A stretch of 42,613 nucleotides of DNA from a virus: positions 1 through 42,613 of IMG/VR virus record IMGVR_UViG_3300032050_000270, one strand, 5' to 3'. The notes beneath the pieces were generated by a model. It saw nothing but the letters and a program-made list of their open reading frames with translations, searched no databases and was not told the DNA's origin. Shown here piece after piece: positions 28,634 to 36,820 of this stretch. Both the position numbers and the translations under genes were made by a program. Position 1 is the stretch's first letter, and every line of letters begins with the position of its first letter.

Positions 28634-29326
28634 ATGTCAAAAGTAACCCAACTTCCTTTTATATCTACAGTAAACACAACAACTGGGTTTGTTATCACTG
28701 ATAATGAATTAGTTCGAAGAGTCTCTTATGATGTTTTAAAAAATGATATTGCAAGTGCAGTAGAAGTAATAGCGTCATCGGGTCCAACGGGTCCTACTGG
28801 TCCAACGGGTCCTACTGGTCCAACGGGTCCTACTGGAACAGGAGTTCCTGTCGGTGGAACATCTGGGCAAGCATTGGTAAAATTATCCGGTACAAACTAT
28901 GACACTGGATGGGCTACAATTTCTGGAGGTGGTGGCGGCCCGGGATTAAATTCGAGAGAAAGTGTAGCAGTAACAACATTATCTATTGCAAATAATGCAA
29001 CTGCAAATTTAACTTTTACAGGGCATAAGGGTTATGTTCTTTATAGTATTGCAGCATCGCATTCTGCGTTTGTTACAGTGTATTCTGATATACTAAGTAG
29101 AACAAATGATGCATTAAGAACAGAAATAACTGATCCTTTACCCGGAGCAGGTGTTGTTGCAGAAATTATTACATCGGGTAATCAAACAATAAAATTAACA
29201 CCGGCTGTAGTTGGATTTAACAATGAAACTGTTCCTACAACGGATATCCCAGTCAGAGTTAAAAATCTTAGTGGAGCATCTGCTGCTATAACAGTAACTT
29301 TAACATTGTTAGGAATAGAACAATAA
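28634..29326 (+). CDS. Short tail-fibre protein with collagen-like repeat
   Basis: This 230-residue protein has a 48-residue N-terminal part with LVRRVSYDVLKNDIASAV, likely for attachment. Six Gly-Pro-Thr triplets at about residues 50-67 end in GTG. After a Gly-rich hinge (GGGGGPG), the C-terminal domain (about 100-230) contains GYVLYSIAASHSAFVTVYSD, DPLPGAGVVAEII and GFNNETVPTTDIPVRVKN. That beta-sandwich pattern is frequent in structural proteins of cyanophages, from memory. Gly-X-Y runs form trimeric collagen-like stalks in phage fibres. The ATG follows a GAGGA site and lies three bases past the giant gene's stop. The gene ends overlapping the subtilase-like gene. Function as a trimeric fibre is inferred. 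Confidence 0.75.
   Translation: MSKVTQLPFISTVNTTTGFVITDNELVRRVSYDVLKNDIASAVEVIASSGPTGPTGPTGPTGPTGPTGTGVPVGGTSGQALVKLSGTNYDTGWATISGGGGGPGLNSRESVAVTTLSIANNATANLTFTGHKGYVLYSIAASHSAFVTVYSDILSRTNDALRTEITDPLPGAGVVAEIITSGNQTIKLTPAVVGFNNETVPTTDIPVRVKNLSGASAAITVTLTLLGIEQ
28781..28834 (+). repeat. Three perfect 18-bp tandem repeats coding Gly-Pro-Thr
   Basis: The unit GGTCCAACGGGTCCTACT occurs three times without a mismatch, at 28781-28798, 28799-28816 and 28817-28834. Each unit codes two Gly-Pro-Thr triplets with different codon choices, so identity between units is at DNA level. The array probably changes length by slippage or recombination without shifting the frame. It is also far more GC-rich than its surroundings. 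Confidence 0.95.
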
Positions 29327-31185
29327 TGAAACAAATATGTACAGTGTTATTGCACGAAGGCACAGATCAAGATAACTTTCTTAATGAAGTTATGGATGAT
29401 CATTGTCATTGTTTAAACGAATGTGAACATATTCCAGATGTAGTAGTACTGTCTGTTAATCAAACAGAAATAGAAGCAATAAAAAATCATTCTTCTGTAA
29501 AAGAGTTAATAGTAGAGCCTCAAGCTCATCCTGCGGATTTACCTCCCTTTTTTTCCAAGACTAGAACGTTTACAACAGAATTGCCCTCGGCATCGTTGGA
29601 TGTAAAAAATTTCGGGTCGTTGCAATTTTATTTTTTTAATGACCAAGTAAAATCAGCTCCGGGCGTTAAAGTAGGAGCGCATCAATGGCAAGGAAATCCT
29701 CAGCCAGTTAATGACACTAGCCCTTCAATTTTTGGTACTTATAAATCTTGTTGGACAGGAAAAAATGTTGATATTGTAACGTTAGAAGTATATTCAGAAG
29801 TTCTTTATAATAACATTCAAAATACTCATCCAGATTTTAAAAAATTAGATAATCCTTCTGAGTCTAAGTTTATTCCAACAAATTGGACAGGATTATTCAA
29901 TACTAAAAATACTTCTCAAACAACTACATCGGCGCTATTAACAAGTCATGCAATAGGGGTATTAAGTGCCGCATCCGGAGTCTATAGTGGATATGCTAAG
30001 AATGCTAGTATAAGAGTTATATATAATGATTTATTTGGTACAGTTGCTGCTATTAATAGTGTAATAGCATGGCATAATTCTAAACCGATTAATCCTGAAA
30101 CAGGAGTAAAAAATCCAACAATATTAATTTACGAATTTCAGTATTTTAAAAATTCTGTTTATTACAAAATTGATGATATTTTATCTTTAACTTATTATAA
30201 TAATTCTACAAAAAGTTTAGTAACAGTTAATCGACCGGGAACCAATTGGTTAAACAATTTTACACCTTTTATTGAAGCAAACTGTAATATTAAACGAGTT
30301 CAAGTAAACAATGTTTATCATTGGTGTGTGGGATTTACAGATTCTGATGAGTTTTCGGCTTTAAAAAATGCAATAAATGCTGCAACAAATGCCGGAATAA
30401 TTAATGTAGTTGTAGCAGGGAATCAAGGTGGAGTGTATGTTAAAAGAAGCGATACGAATCACACAGACGCTAAAATTACTGTAAAAGCTGGTGCAATTTC
30501 TTTTGTGGCTACTCCTGAATTATCAGGTACGACCTGGAGGTTTACAATGTCTACAAATCCTCCTACTAGTCTCGTAACAGAATTTCCAGTGTTGCAATCA
30601 TTTGGACCACATGGATCTGAAACTGGTATAGATATTGCTGCCGCACAAAATTCAGAAACATACCCAATATTAGATTATTATTCAAATAGAGGTCCGGGTA
30701 TAGATATAGCTGGTCTAGGAGCTCAAACTTTAACGGCTGCGCCTGAAATTCTTTATGCAGACGGCACATATTGGGGAATGTTCACTGGTACAAGTTGTGC
30801 AGCTCCAACAGTTGTAGGTGTTCTTGCTTGTATACTAGAAAAGTATTATTACTATTATGGAGTATGGCCGACTCCCGCTCAAGCAAAAGAGTTATTATTA
30901 TTAGAATCTAAAAAGAATGTGTTGTCAAATCCAACCTCAACAACATGGTCTTCTGTGCCAACTCCTTCTTCTGCTATTACAAGTAGTGAGATTATTTACG
31001 GTAAATTACCTCTTATGATAATTCAAAATAATACAGGAGTTAACGGGGGAGTAATTTTAAATGAATTAGTCGGAACGCCAAATCGACGAGCATTTTTAGA
31101 TAATAATATTGTTAAACACGGCTTGAATAGGACTAGTAGACCTATTTCTGGATTTGTATATCCAAGAAGTAAGATAAAACGGTAA
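29326..31185 (+). CDS. Subtilase-like (S8 peptidase fold) virion-region protein with Asp-to-Glu change
   Basis: This 619-residue protein has a subtilisin layout. Residues 1-70 resemble an I9-type propeptide (VVVLSVNQTEIEAIKNHSSV). The catalytic domain follows: GKNVDIVTLEV at 145-155 with HPDF at 168-171, TSHAIGVLSA with His208, VVVAGNQGG with oxyanion-hole Asn366, and FTGTSCAAPTVVGVLA with nucleophile Ser490. In active subtilases the first motif ends in an aspartate (DTG or DSG). Here the aligned residue appears to be Glu154, so activity may be reduced or lost. No secretion signal is visible. The position between a collagen-like fibre and further structural genes suggests a virion or fibre-processing role. 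Its start overlaps the previous stop by one base. Family firm, activity uncertain. Confidence 0.85.
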   Translation: MKQICTVLLHEGTDQDNFLNEVMDDHCHCLNECEHIPDVVVLSVNQTEIEAIKNHSSVKELIVEPQAHPADLPPFFSKTRTFTTELPSASLDVKNFGSLQFYFFNDQVKSAPGVKVGAHQWQGNPQPVNDTSPSIFGTYKSCWTGKNVDIVTLEVYSEVLYNNIQNTHPDFKKLDNPSESKFIPTNWTGLFNTKNTSQTTTSALLTSHAIGVLSAASGVYSGYAKNASIRVIYNDLFGTVAAINSVIAWHNSKPINPETGVKNPTILIYEFQYFKNSVYYKIDDILSLTYYNNSTKSLVTVNRPGTNWLNNFTPFIEANCNIKRVQVNNVYHWCVGFTDSDEFSALKNAINAATNAGIINVVVAGNQGGVYVKRSDTNHTDAKITVKAGAISFVATPELSGTTWRFTMSTNPPTSLVTEFPVLQSFGPHGSETGIDIAAAQNSETYPILDYYSNRGPGIDIAGLGAQTLTAAPEILYADGTYWGMFTGTSCAAPTVVGVLACILEKYYYYYGVWPTPAQAKELLLLESKKNVLSNPTSTTWSSVPTPSSAITSSEIIYGKLPLMIIQNNTGVNGGVILNELVGTPNRRAFLDNNIVKHGLNRTSRPISGFVYPRSKIKR

Positions 31186-31195
31186 AAATTCAAGT

Positions 31196-31203
31196 TATAA
31201 ATA
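31196..31203 (+). promoter_or_regulatory. Exact T4-type late promoter box
   Basis: TATAAATA, the exact T4 late consensus, lies in the 53-base gap between the subtilase-like gene and the gene at 31239, on the coding strand. T4 spacing puts the start near 31209, giving a 30-base leader. A gp55-like sigma factor encoded in this window could read it. Confidence 0.65.
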
Positions 31204-31225
31204 AGATATTAAGTAAATTGTAACG

Positions 31226-31233
31226 GATAAATA
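31226..31233 (+). promoter_or_regulatory. Second late-type box adjoining the start codon
   Basis: GATAAATA is followed by TCATT and the ATG at 31239, the same arrangement as before gp6. The string ATAAATATCATTATG is identical at both places. With T4 geometry the message would begin at the A of the ATG. No Shine-Dalgarno sequence is visible. Confidence 0.45.
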
Positions 31234-31238
31234 TCATT

Positions 31239-31898
31239 ATGGACAACAAAAATAATAATAATGTACCGGTAGTAAACACTCCTCAACCTTCTACAACAAA
31301 TGAAAAAGGTAAAGTTTCTATCCAAGGTCATATAAAAATTTATGACCCGATTTCTAAAGAAATTTTTATTAATAAGAGAAATGCTATTCACTACGAAAAT
31401 TTCAGTATAGCATTAGCTCAAAGTATTAGTAATCAAGGAGAGGGTACGATAGCTGAAATGGCATTCGGAAATGGCGGTACAAATGTTGATCCAACTGGGA
31501 TTATAACATATCTAACTCCGAATAATGTAGGAAGTGGTGCTAGTCTTTACAATCAAACATATTACAAAACAATTGATTCAAAATTACCATCTAGCTTAGA
31601 TCCTGCTAGAAATTTTATGGAAACAAGACATATTGCAGGTGTTGTATATTCTGATGTATTTGTTAGTTGTTTATTAGATTTTAGCGAACCTTACGGACAA
31701 GCAGCATTTGATAATGCTACAAGTTCAAATAATGATTTTGTGTTTGATGAAATCGGTCTAAGAGCCTATACACCTGCAGGACCTAATTTAGGATTGTTAT
31801 TAACTCACGTTATTTTTCATCCAGTTCAAAAATCGTTAAACAGAATGATTCAAATTGATTACACAATTAGAATTCAAAGTCTAAGTTCTGGAACTTAA
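31239..31898 (+). CDS. Probable phage structural protein, unknown role
   Basis: This encodes 219 residues. After an Asn/Pro-rich start, the segment VSIQGHIKIYDPISKEIFIN, cited by GHIKIYDP, leads to KRNAIHYENFSIALAQSI and EGTIAEMAFGNGGTNVDPTG. These read like a conserved protein placed near fibre genes in marine T4-like phages, but I cannot attach a T4 name. The C-terminal half (FVFDEIGLRAY, LLLTHVIFHPVQKSLNR, IDYTIRIQSL) looks like a beta-sandwich of the kind found in baseplate-to-fibre connectors. Position directly before three fibre genes fits a connector, which is inference. It has two late-type promoter boxes upstream and no visible ribosome binding site. Confidence 0.65.
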   Translation: MDNKNNNNVPVVNTPQPSTTNEKGKVSIQGHIKIYDPISKEIFINKRNAIHYENFSIALAQSISNQGEGTIAEMAFGNGGTNVDPTGIITYLTPNNVGSGASLYNQTYYKTIDSKLPSSLDPARNFMETRHIAGVVYSDVFVSCLLDFSEPYGQAAFDNATSSNNDFVFDEIGLRAYTPAGPNLGLLLTHVIFHPVQKSLNRMIQIDYTIRIQSLSSGT

Positions 31899-31900
31899 TT

Positions 31901-33679
31901 ATGACAGCATATACACTTTATTTTCAAGATCCAGCTAAAACAAGCACAATAACTGTTTTAGGTACAGATGCAGGAACTGGCATTAATAACTACAGTACAA
32001 GTTTAGATTTAGTCGGAACTGGGTACGCCAATTACGGAAGTGCTCATGCACAGAATTTTTTAAAATTACTTGAAAATTTTGCTAGTCCTGCTTCGCCAAG
32101 TCATGCAATAGAAGGACAATTATGGTACGATACTAGTAACCCTGATAAAAAAGTTTTACGAGTAAACAATGGTACATTGACAGGTACAAGGTGGCAACCT
32201 GTAAGTGGAATTTATCAACAATCATCAGATCCTTCCGAATCTTATGCATCGGTAGTAACAGAAGGTGATCTATGGGTTGATATAGGAACAACTCAATTAA
32301 AAGTTAGACACGGTACTGAGTGGGTCACAGTCGGTCCTAATGTAACAACAGGCGTAGATAAAACAGGCTCTGAAACTGTATTTTTAGAAAGTAATACGGG
32401 AACAACATTTCCTGTGATTTTAAACTGGGCAAATGGTAAAGTTGTTGAGATTATTTCCTATAATGATTTTACTCCTAGATTAGTAATTGATGGATTCATT
32501 ACTCTTAAAGCCGGCACAAATTTAACTAATAAAGTAAATTCTAAATATAACGGAACAGCTGAGACAGCATTGTCATTAAAGACTTCAGCCGGCGCAATTA
32601 TTAATGCATCCGAAATACTAAAAAATAGAGCCACAAGTCAAACCCATACAGGAACTTTTATTGTTGATGCCGGATCAGGATTATATGTTCAAAATACCGC
32701 ATATAATAATGAAATTCATGTTTACAATAATGTAAATGGTGGATTTGTAAATTTTTCAAATACTGGGTCGTCTTTACAACTTGGAGTCGGAACTAGTGCT
32801 TATATAAAATTTAGTGGAGTAAATTCTAATATAGGAATTAATACTTCTACTACATCTGCTTCCCCTACTTTAGACATAAACGGATCTTTTAGAGCTAGCG
32901 GAGTTACAACAATTAGCGCTGATTCTAACGCATTATCAACATCTACAGGTGCACTAAGAGTAACAGGTGGTGCAAGTTTTAGAAAAGATGTTTGGGTTGG
33001 CGGAAAATTAAATGTATTAAATAGCACCACTATTATAGGAACATTAACTATAGGTGATGCAGCAGTAGGTGGTATATCTATATTAGAACCAGTTGTTGCA
33101 AATGTATATGATATAGGTTCTTTAGCTAAACCATTTAGACATATTTTTGCAGATACTATCGGTATAACAGGAACCAATGCTACTGTTTTTGGAAATGTTA
33201 CAGGATACGCAAACAGGTTAGAAGTTAGTAGAGATTTTAGGTTAAATGGTCAAGTAACCGCAACAACTGTTGCATTTAATGGAACTAGTAATGTTGTATT
33301 TTCAACGACATTAACAAGGAATGCAATTAATGATCAAGCTACAACTTCTACGACAACTGCAACTCAAACATTACTAGTTTTAAATACTTCAACATCAACA
33401 ACAACTTTAGAAAAAATATCTAAATCTGCATTTTTATCAGATGTATATGCTAAAGTGTTTATGCCGGGAATGATAATTCCTTATGGATCTATCACACCGC
33501 CATCAGGATTTTTACTTTGTAACGGTGCATCTGTAAGTAGAGTGGTATATCCAGATTTGTTTACAATTATAGGAACAAATTACGGTTCAGTGAGCGGTTC
33601 AACATTTAACCTTCCTAGCATGTCAACTATTACAACTGCTACTGGTGGATATCCTGTTTATTATATTATAAAGATTTAA
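31901..33679 (+). CDS. Tail fibre with shared N-terminal module and C-terminal tail-collar domain
   Basis: This 592-residue protein starts with a module shared with the next two genes (YTLYFQDP, GYANYGSAHAQNFLKLLENF, IEGQLWYDTSNPDKK, then GDLWVDIGTTQLKVRHGTEW). The middle is repetitive beta-structure typical of trimeric fibres, with GTFIVDAGSGLYVQNTAYN and a LDINGSFRASGVTTISAD motif seen in many fibres. Residues about 521-575 match the phage tail-collar domain: MPGMIIPYGSITPPSGFLLC, NGASVSRVVYPDLF, IIGTNYGSVSGSTFNLPSM. Tail-collar domains form the base of short tail fibres such as T4 gp12. The ATG follows the previous stop by two bases and lacks a strong ribosome binding site. A receptor-binding role is likely. 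Confidence 0.85.
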   Translation: MTAYTLYFQDPAKTSTITVLGTDAGTGINNYSTSLDLVGTGYANYGSAHAQNFLKLLENFASPASPSHAIEGQLWYDTSNPDKKVLRVNNGTLTGTRWQPVSGIYQQSSDPSESYASVVTEGDLWVDIGTTQLKVRHGTEWVTVGPNVTTGVDKTGSETVFLESNTGTTFPVILNWANGKVVEIISYNDFTPRLVIDGFITLKAGTNLTNKVNSKYNGTAETALSLKTSAGAIINASEILKNRATSQTHTGTFIVDAGSGLYVQNTAYNNEIHVYNNVNGGFVNFSNTGSSLQLGVGTSAYIKFSGVNSNIGINTSTTSASPTLDINGSFRASGVTTISADSNALSTSTGALRVTGGASFRKDVWVGGKLNVLNSTTIIGTLTIGDAAVGGISILEPVVANVYDIGSLAKPFRHIFADTIGITGTNATVFGNVTGYANRLEVSRDFRLNGQVTATTVAFNGTSNVVFSTTLTRNAINDQATTSTTTATQTLLVLNTSTSTTTLEKISKSAFLSDVYAKVFMPGMIIPYGSITPPSGFLLCNGASVSRVVYPDLFTIIGTNYGSVSGSTFNLPSMSTITTATGGYPVYYIIKI

Positions 33680-33683
33680 ATCT

Positions 33684-34676
33684 ATGGCCTACATAATTCG
33701 AAATAATGATGGTAGTGTAATTACAACACTTGCAGAAGGACAAGTAGATTCAGTTTCTACTAGTTTAGATTTAATAGGCAAAAATGTTAATAATTACGGA
33801 GAGTACTTTAACAATGACTTAATTAAGTTATTAACAAATTTTGCATCAATTGGTACTAGTCCTCCAAACAGTCCTCAAATAGGACAATTATGGTATAATA
33901 AAACTTCTAAAAAATTAACAGTATTTAACGGTGTTGGATTTGTATCAGCATACGGAACTCATGTAGCAGGTACACAACCGATAACAACAAGTACAGGAGA
34001 TATGTGGTACGATACTGTAAACGGCCAATTGAATATATGGGACGGATTTAGATTTAATTTAGTTGCCCCGGCTGTAAGTAAAATTTATGGAACAACAGGA
34101 ATCACACTTCCGGTAACAACAATTCTTTCTGCAGGAACTAATATTCCGCAAAATGTTAGTGTTATAAATTCATATGGTAGTCCTACTGCATTTATTACTA
34201 CATCTGCATTTGTAATGTCTACGGCATCGTCTGTTACTTATTTAGGTGCAACTTCTGCAACACAAGTAGTATCGGGATTAACAGTGTTCAATGACTTAGA
34301 AGTTAAAGGCGATTTTTATGTTCGTGGAAATATAAAAACACCAAATAAAACATTATCGACAGTTTATAATATTACAGATTTTGGAAATACACAAGATCCT
34401 GTTGCAACTACTTCTACGATTAATACCTATATCAACAATGCGAATAATGCTATAAGATTTGATCTTAAAAAAGTATTTCCTGTAGAAACAATTTCTACGT
34501 TGAGTCAAGTTGCATATGCACTAAACTCAGAAGTCCGTGTGTTATGCAATTATAATACAACAACATCAGTAAGAAGATTTAGATTAGAAGAATTAATACC
34601 AGGTAGCCCAAATTGGGAACCATTGAATTTATATTACAATACTTGGACAACCGTTTACAACAATATTGTAATTTAA
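33684..34676 (+). CDS. Tail fibre paralogue, short form
   Basis: This 330-residue protein repeats the N-terminal module of its neighbours: NVNNYGEYFNNDLIKLLTNF, IGQLWYNKTSKKLTVFNG, and GDMWYDTVNGQLNIWDGFRF, covering about residues 25-135. After about residue 190 (VVSGLTVFNDLEVKGDFYVR) it has fibre-like strands, then a C-terminal part (FDLKKVFPVETISTLSQVAY and VRRFRLEELIPGSPNWEP) not shared with the other two. It has neither a tail-collar domain nor the C-terminal domain of the next gene. It may be a chaperone-like or adaptor fibre, or a receptor-binding variant. Gene spacing of four and nine bases ties it to one late message. Confidence 0.75.
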   Translation: MAYIIRNNDGSVITTLAEGQVDSVSTSLDLIGKNVNNYGEYFNNDLIKLLTNFASIGTSPPNSPQIGQLWYNKTSKKLTVFNGVGFVSAYGTHVAGTQPITTSTGDMWYDTVNGQLNIWDGFRFNLVAPAVSKIYGTTGITLPVTTILSAGTNIPQNVSVINSYGSPTAFITTSAFVMSTASSVTYLGATSATQVVSGLTVFNDLEVKGDFYVRGNIKTPNKTLSTVYNITDFGNTQDPVATTSTINTYINNANNAIRFDLKKVFPVETISTLSQVAYALNSEVRVLCNYNTTTSVRRFRLEELIPGSPNWEPLNLYYNTWTTVYNNIVI

Positions 34677-34685
34677 GGATAAGTT

Positions 34686-35939
34686 ATGCCATATATATTA
34701 AACAAAACAAACGGATCAATAATTGCTACAGTTCAAGATGCGGCATTAGATACGACAACTGACTTAACTTTTCTTGGAAAAAATTATGCAGGTTACGGTG
34801 AAGTTCAGAATGAAAATTTTTTAAAATTATTAGAAAACTTTTCAAATACATCTGCACCAACTAAACCTATAGAAGGTCAATTATGGTTTAATAGTAGTTC
34901 AAAAAAGATCAATGTATATGATAATACAAACTGGAAAGGCGTGGCAAATTTAGAAGTTGCATCGAGCGATCCAGTAGGAACTAAAAATTTTACAGTTGGC
35001 GATCTTTGGTTCGACAGCGGTTCGGCTCAATTATACGGGTATAACGGGTCTAACTTTGTTTTAGTAGGACCTCAAACAGGCGATGATGTTACGGCAAATT
35101 GGAGAGGTTCGAGAGAGTTTAGTACATTAGAGCCTAATACACCAAAGTATAATATTAAAGCGGTCATAGGAGATCGTAACGAAGTTATTGCAGTAGTTTC
35201 TCATGAATCTTATACCATAGAACCCGGAACGTCGAGTTTTCCAGTTTGGGACGGAATTACAGGACAAGAAATTATTAAAAAAGGAATTACCTTAGTTGGT
35301 TCTGGGACATCAGGTAATTCTGAAGCAGCTGGAGTGTATTTTTGGGGATCAGCAGCTCATTCATTGAGATCTAATACATCGACTTATTCTACGGGTATTG
35401 TTGCAACAAGTAATACAAATACAAATAATGCATATGCTGTACCTTTTATAAATGCAACTACTACGGGTTCTACAACTTACATTGACGGTACTGGATTAAC
35501 TTATAATCCTTCTACTAAAACATTAGCAACATCTATATTTGATGGAGTTGCTACTAGCGCCTATTATGCAGACCTAGCAGAACGTTATGCCGCTGATACA
35601 GAATACGAAGTAGGCACTGTAGTAGTTATCGGTGGTAGTAAAGAAATAACAGTTACGCATACACATGCTGATATTTCTGTAGCAGGTATTATTTCTCAAC
35701 ATCCTGCATATAGAATGAATTCTGGTGCAGGTACAGATGAAACACATCCTTATGTAGCATTAAGAGGGCGTGTTCCTTGTAAAGTAATCGGACATATTAA
35801 AAAAGGAGCATTGTTAGTAACAAGCTCCTATCCTGGATATGCAGAGATGATGAAGTCAGATGATAATCCTAATGCTGTAATCGGTAAAGCATTGCAAAGC
35901 TTTGATGGTGCAAAAGGTATAATTGAAGTTTTAGTTTAA
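34686..35939 (+). CDS. Tail fibre paralogue with G2-peptidase-like C-terminal domain
   Basis: This 417-residue protein is the third copy of the N-terminal module (NYAGYGEVQNENFLKLLENF, IEGQLWFNSSSKKINVYDN, GDLWFDSGSAQLYGYNGSNF). The C-terminal third (about 290-417) reads ATSAYYADLAERYAADTEYE, then VGTVVVIGG, VAGIISQHPAYRMNSG and YVALRGRVPCKVIGHIKKGA. This resembles the G2-type, self-cleaving fibre-end domains (IMC/peptidase G2) of phage fibres, from memory. Whether it cleaves itself is not visible. An AAGGA site precedes the ATG. Its stop codon shares a TTAA with the stop of thyA on the other strand, so the late block ends here without an obvious terminator. Confidence 0.78.
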   Translation: MPYILNKTNGSIIATVQDAALDTTTDLTFLGKNYAGYGEVQNENFLKLLENFSNTSAPTKPIEGQLWFNSSSKKINVYDNTNWKGVANLEVASSDPVGTKNFTVGDLWFDSGSAQLYGYNGSNFVLVGPQTGDDVTANWRGSREFSTLEPNTPKYNIKAVIGDRNEVIAVVSHESYTIEPGTSSFPVWDGITGQEIIKKGITLVGSGTSGNSEAAGVYFWGSAAHSLRSNTSTYSTGIVATSNTNTNNAYAVPFINATTTGSTTYIDGTGLTYNPSTKTLATSIFDGVATSAYYADLAERYAADTEYEVGTVVVIGGSKEITVTHTHADISVAGIISQHPAYRMNSGAGTDETHPYVALRGRVPCKVIGHIKKGALLVTSSYPGYAEMMKSDDNPNAVIGKALQSFDGAKGIIEVLV

Positions 35940-36820
35940 ACAGCCATCGGTGCTTTGATAGCATCGTGACTTTCGTATCCTATTAGATTAACGTCATTCA
36001 TTGTAAAATCTGTGATAGTATCTACATCAGAATTTAATTGAAGCGTTGGTAAAGCTAATGGTTTTCTTGAAATCTGCTCTTTTACTTGTTCGATGTGATT
36101 ATTATAGATATGAGCATCACCTACTGTAATAATTAGTTCATCTACTTCAAGTTTACACACTTGTGCAATCATATGTGTGAATAAGGCATAGCTCGCAATA
36201 TTAAATGGCATTCCTAAAAACATATCGGCACTGCGTTGATACATCTGGCAGCTTAACTTACCATTATGTACATAAAATTGTGCCATCATATGACATGGAG
36301 GAAGGGCCATTAAATCAAGTTCTCCAGGATTCCATGCAGTAATTATATGGCGTCGACTATAAGGATCTTGATTAATACCGTCGATTAATTCTAACAATTG
36401 ATCGTGATTTTGTAAAACAACTTTATTAATTCTAATCAAAGGTTTACGCCAACGTCTCCATTGAACGCCATAAACACGTCCTAGATCACCAGGATGACGT
36501 TGTAGTTTTTTCTTTACCCAATAATCTGCCGTAGCATTATCTGTCCAAATAGTTTTTTTATCGCTATAACGTTCGCCGTGTAAAATTTCTCTTAAACGAT
36601 ATTCGTCACCGCTACCTTCGATAAACCAAAGTAGTTCACTAACAACAGCACGCCATGCAAGCTTTTTTGTTGTAATTGCAGGGAATCCTTTTGTTAAATC
36701 AAAGCGAAGTTGCAACCCAAAAATACTTTTTGTACCTATACCTGTGCGGTCAGATCTATCATTGCCGTTCTCTAATATATTTTTTAGTGCGTTAAGGTAT
36801 TCTTGTTCAGGATGATTCAT
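35936..36820 (-). CDS. td: Thymidylate synthase
   Basis: This 294-residue ThyA-type enzyme converts dUMP to dTMP with methylene-tetrahydrofolate. The family motifs are intact: DRTGIGTKSIFGLQLRFDL (about 24-42), LGRVYGVQWRRW (113-124), DPYSRRHIITAWNP with the phosphate-binding arginines (152-165), LPPCHMMAQF with catalytic Cys176, QRSADMFLGMPFNIASYALF (195-214) and GDAHIYNNH (234-242). Length matches T4 td and bacterial ThyA. It overlaps the upstream folA gene by four bases (ATGA), the same frd-td order as in T4, where the product folate of ThyA is recycled by DHFR. No intron is present, unlike T4 td. It is read against the fibre genes and their stops overlap. Confidence 0.97.
   Translation of the reverse strand: MNHPEQEYLNALKNILENGNDRSDRTGIGTKSIFGLQLRFDLTKGFPAITTKKLAWRAVVSELLWFIEGSGDEYRLREILHGERYSDKKTIWTDNATADYWVKKKLQRHPGDLGRVYGVQWRRWRKPLIRINKVVLQNHDQLLELIDGINQDPYSRRHIITAWNPGELDLMALPPCHMMAQFYVHNGKLSCQMYQRSADMFLGMPFNIASYALFTHMIAQVCKLEVDELIITVGDAHIYNNHIEQVKEQISRKPLALPTLQLNSDVDTITDFTMNDVNLIGYESHDAIKAPMAV

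Noticed and set aside
28781-28834. CRISPR-like regular repeat
   Set aside because: The repeats are directly adjacent with no spacers and code an in-frame collagen-like Gly-Pro-Thr run.
32800-33177. 125-codon minus-strand open frame in the first fibre gene
   Set aside because: It is opposite a repetitive Thr/Ser/Val-rich fibre region and shows no ribosome binding site or domain.
35936-36820. Group I intron in thymidylate synthase, as in T4 td
   Set aside because: The reading frame is continuous with all motifs present and normal length.
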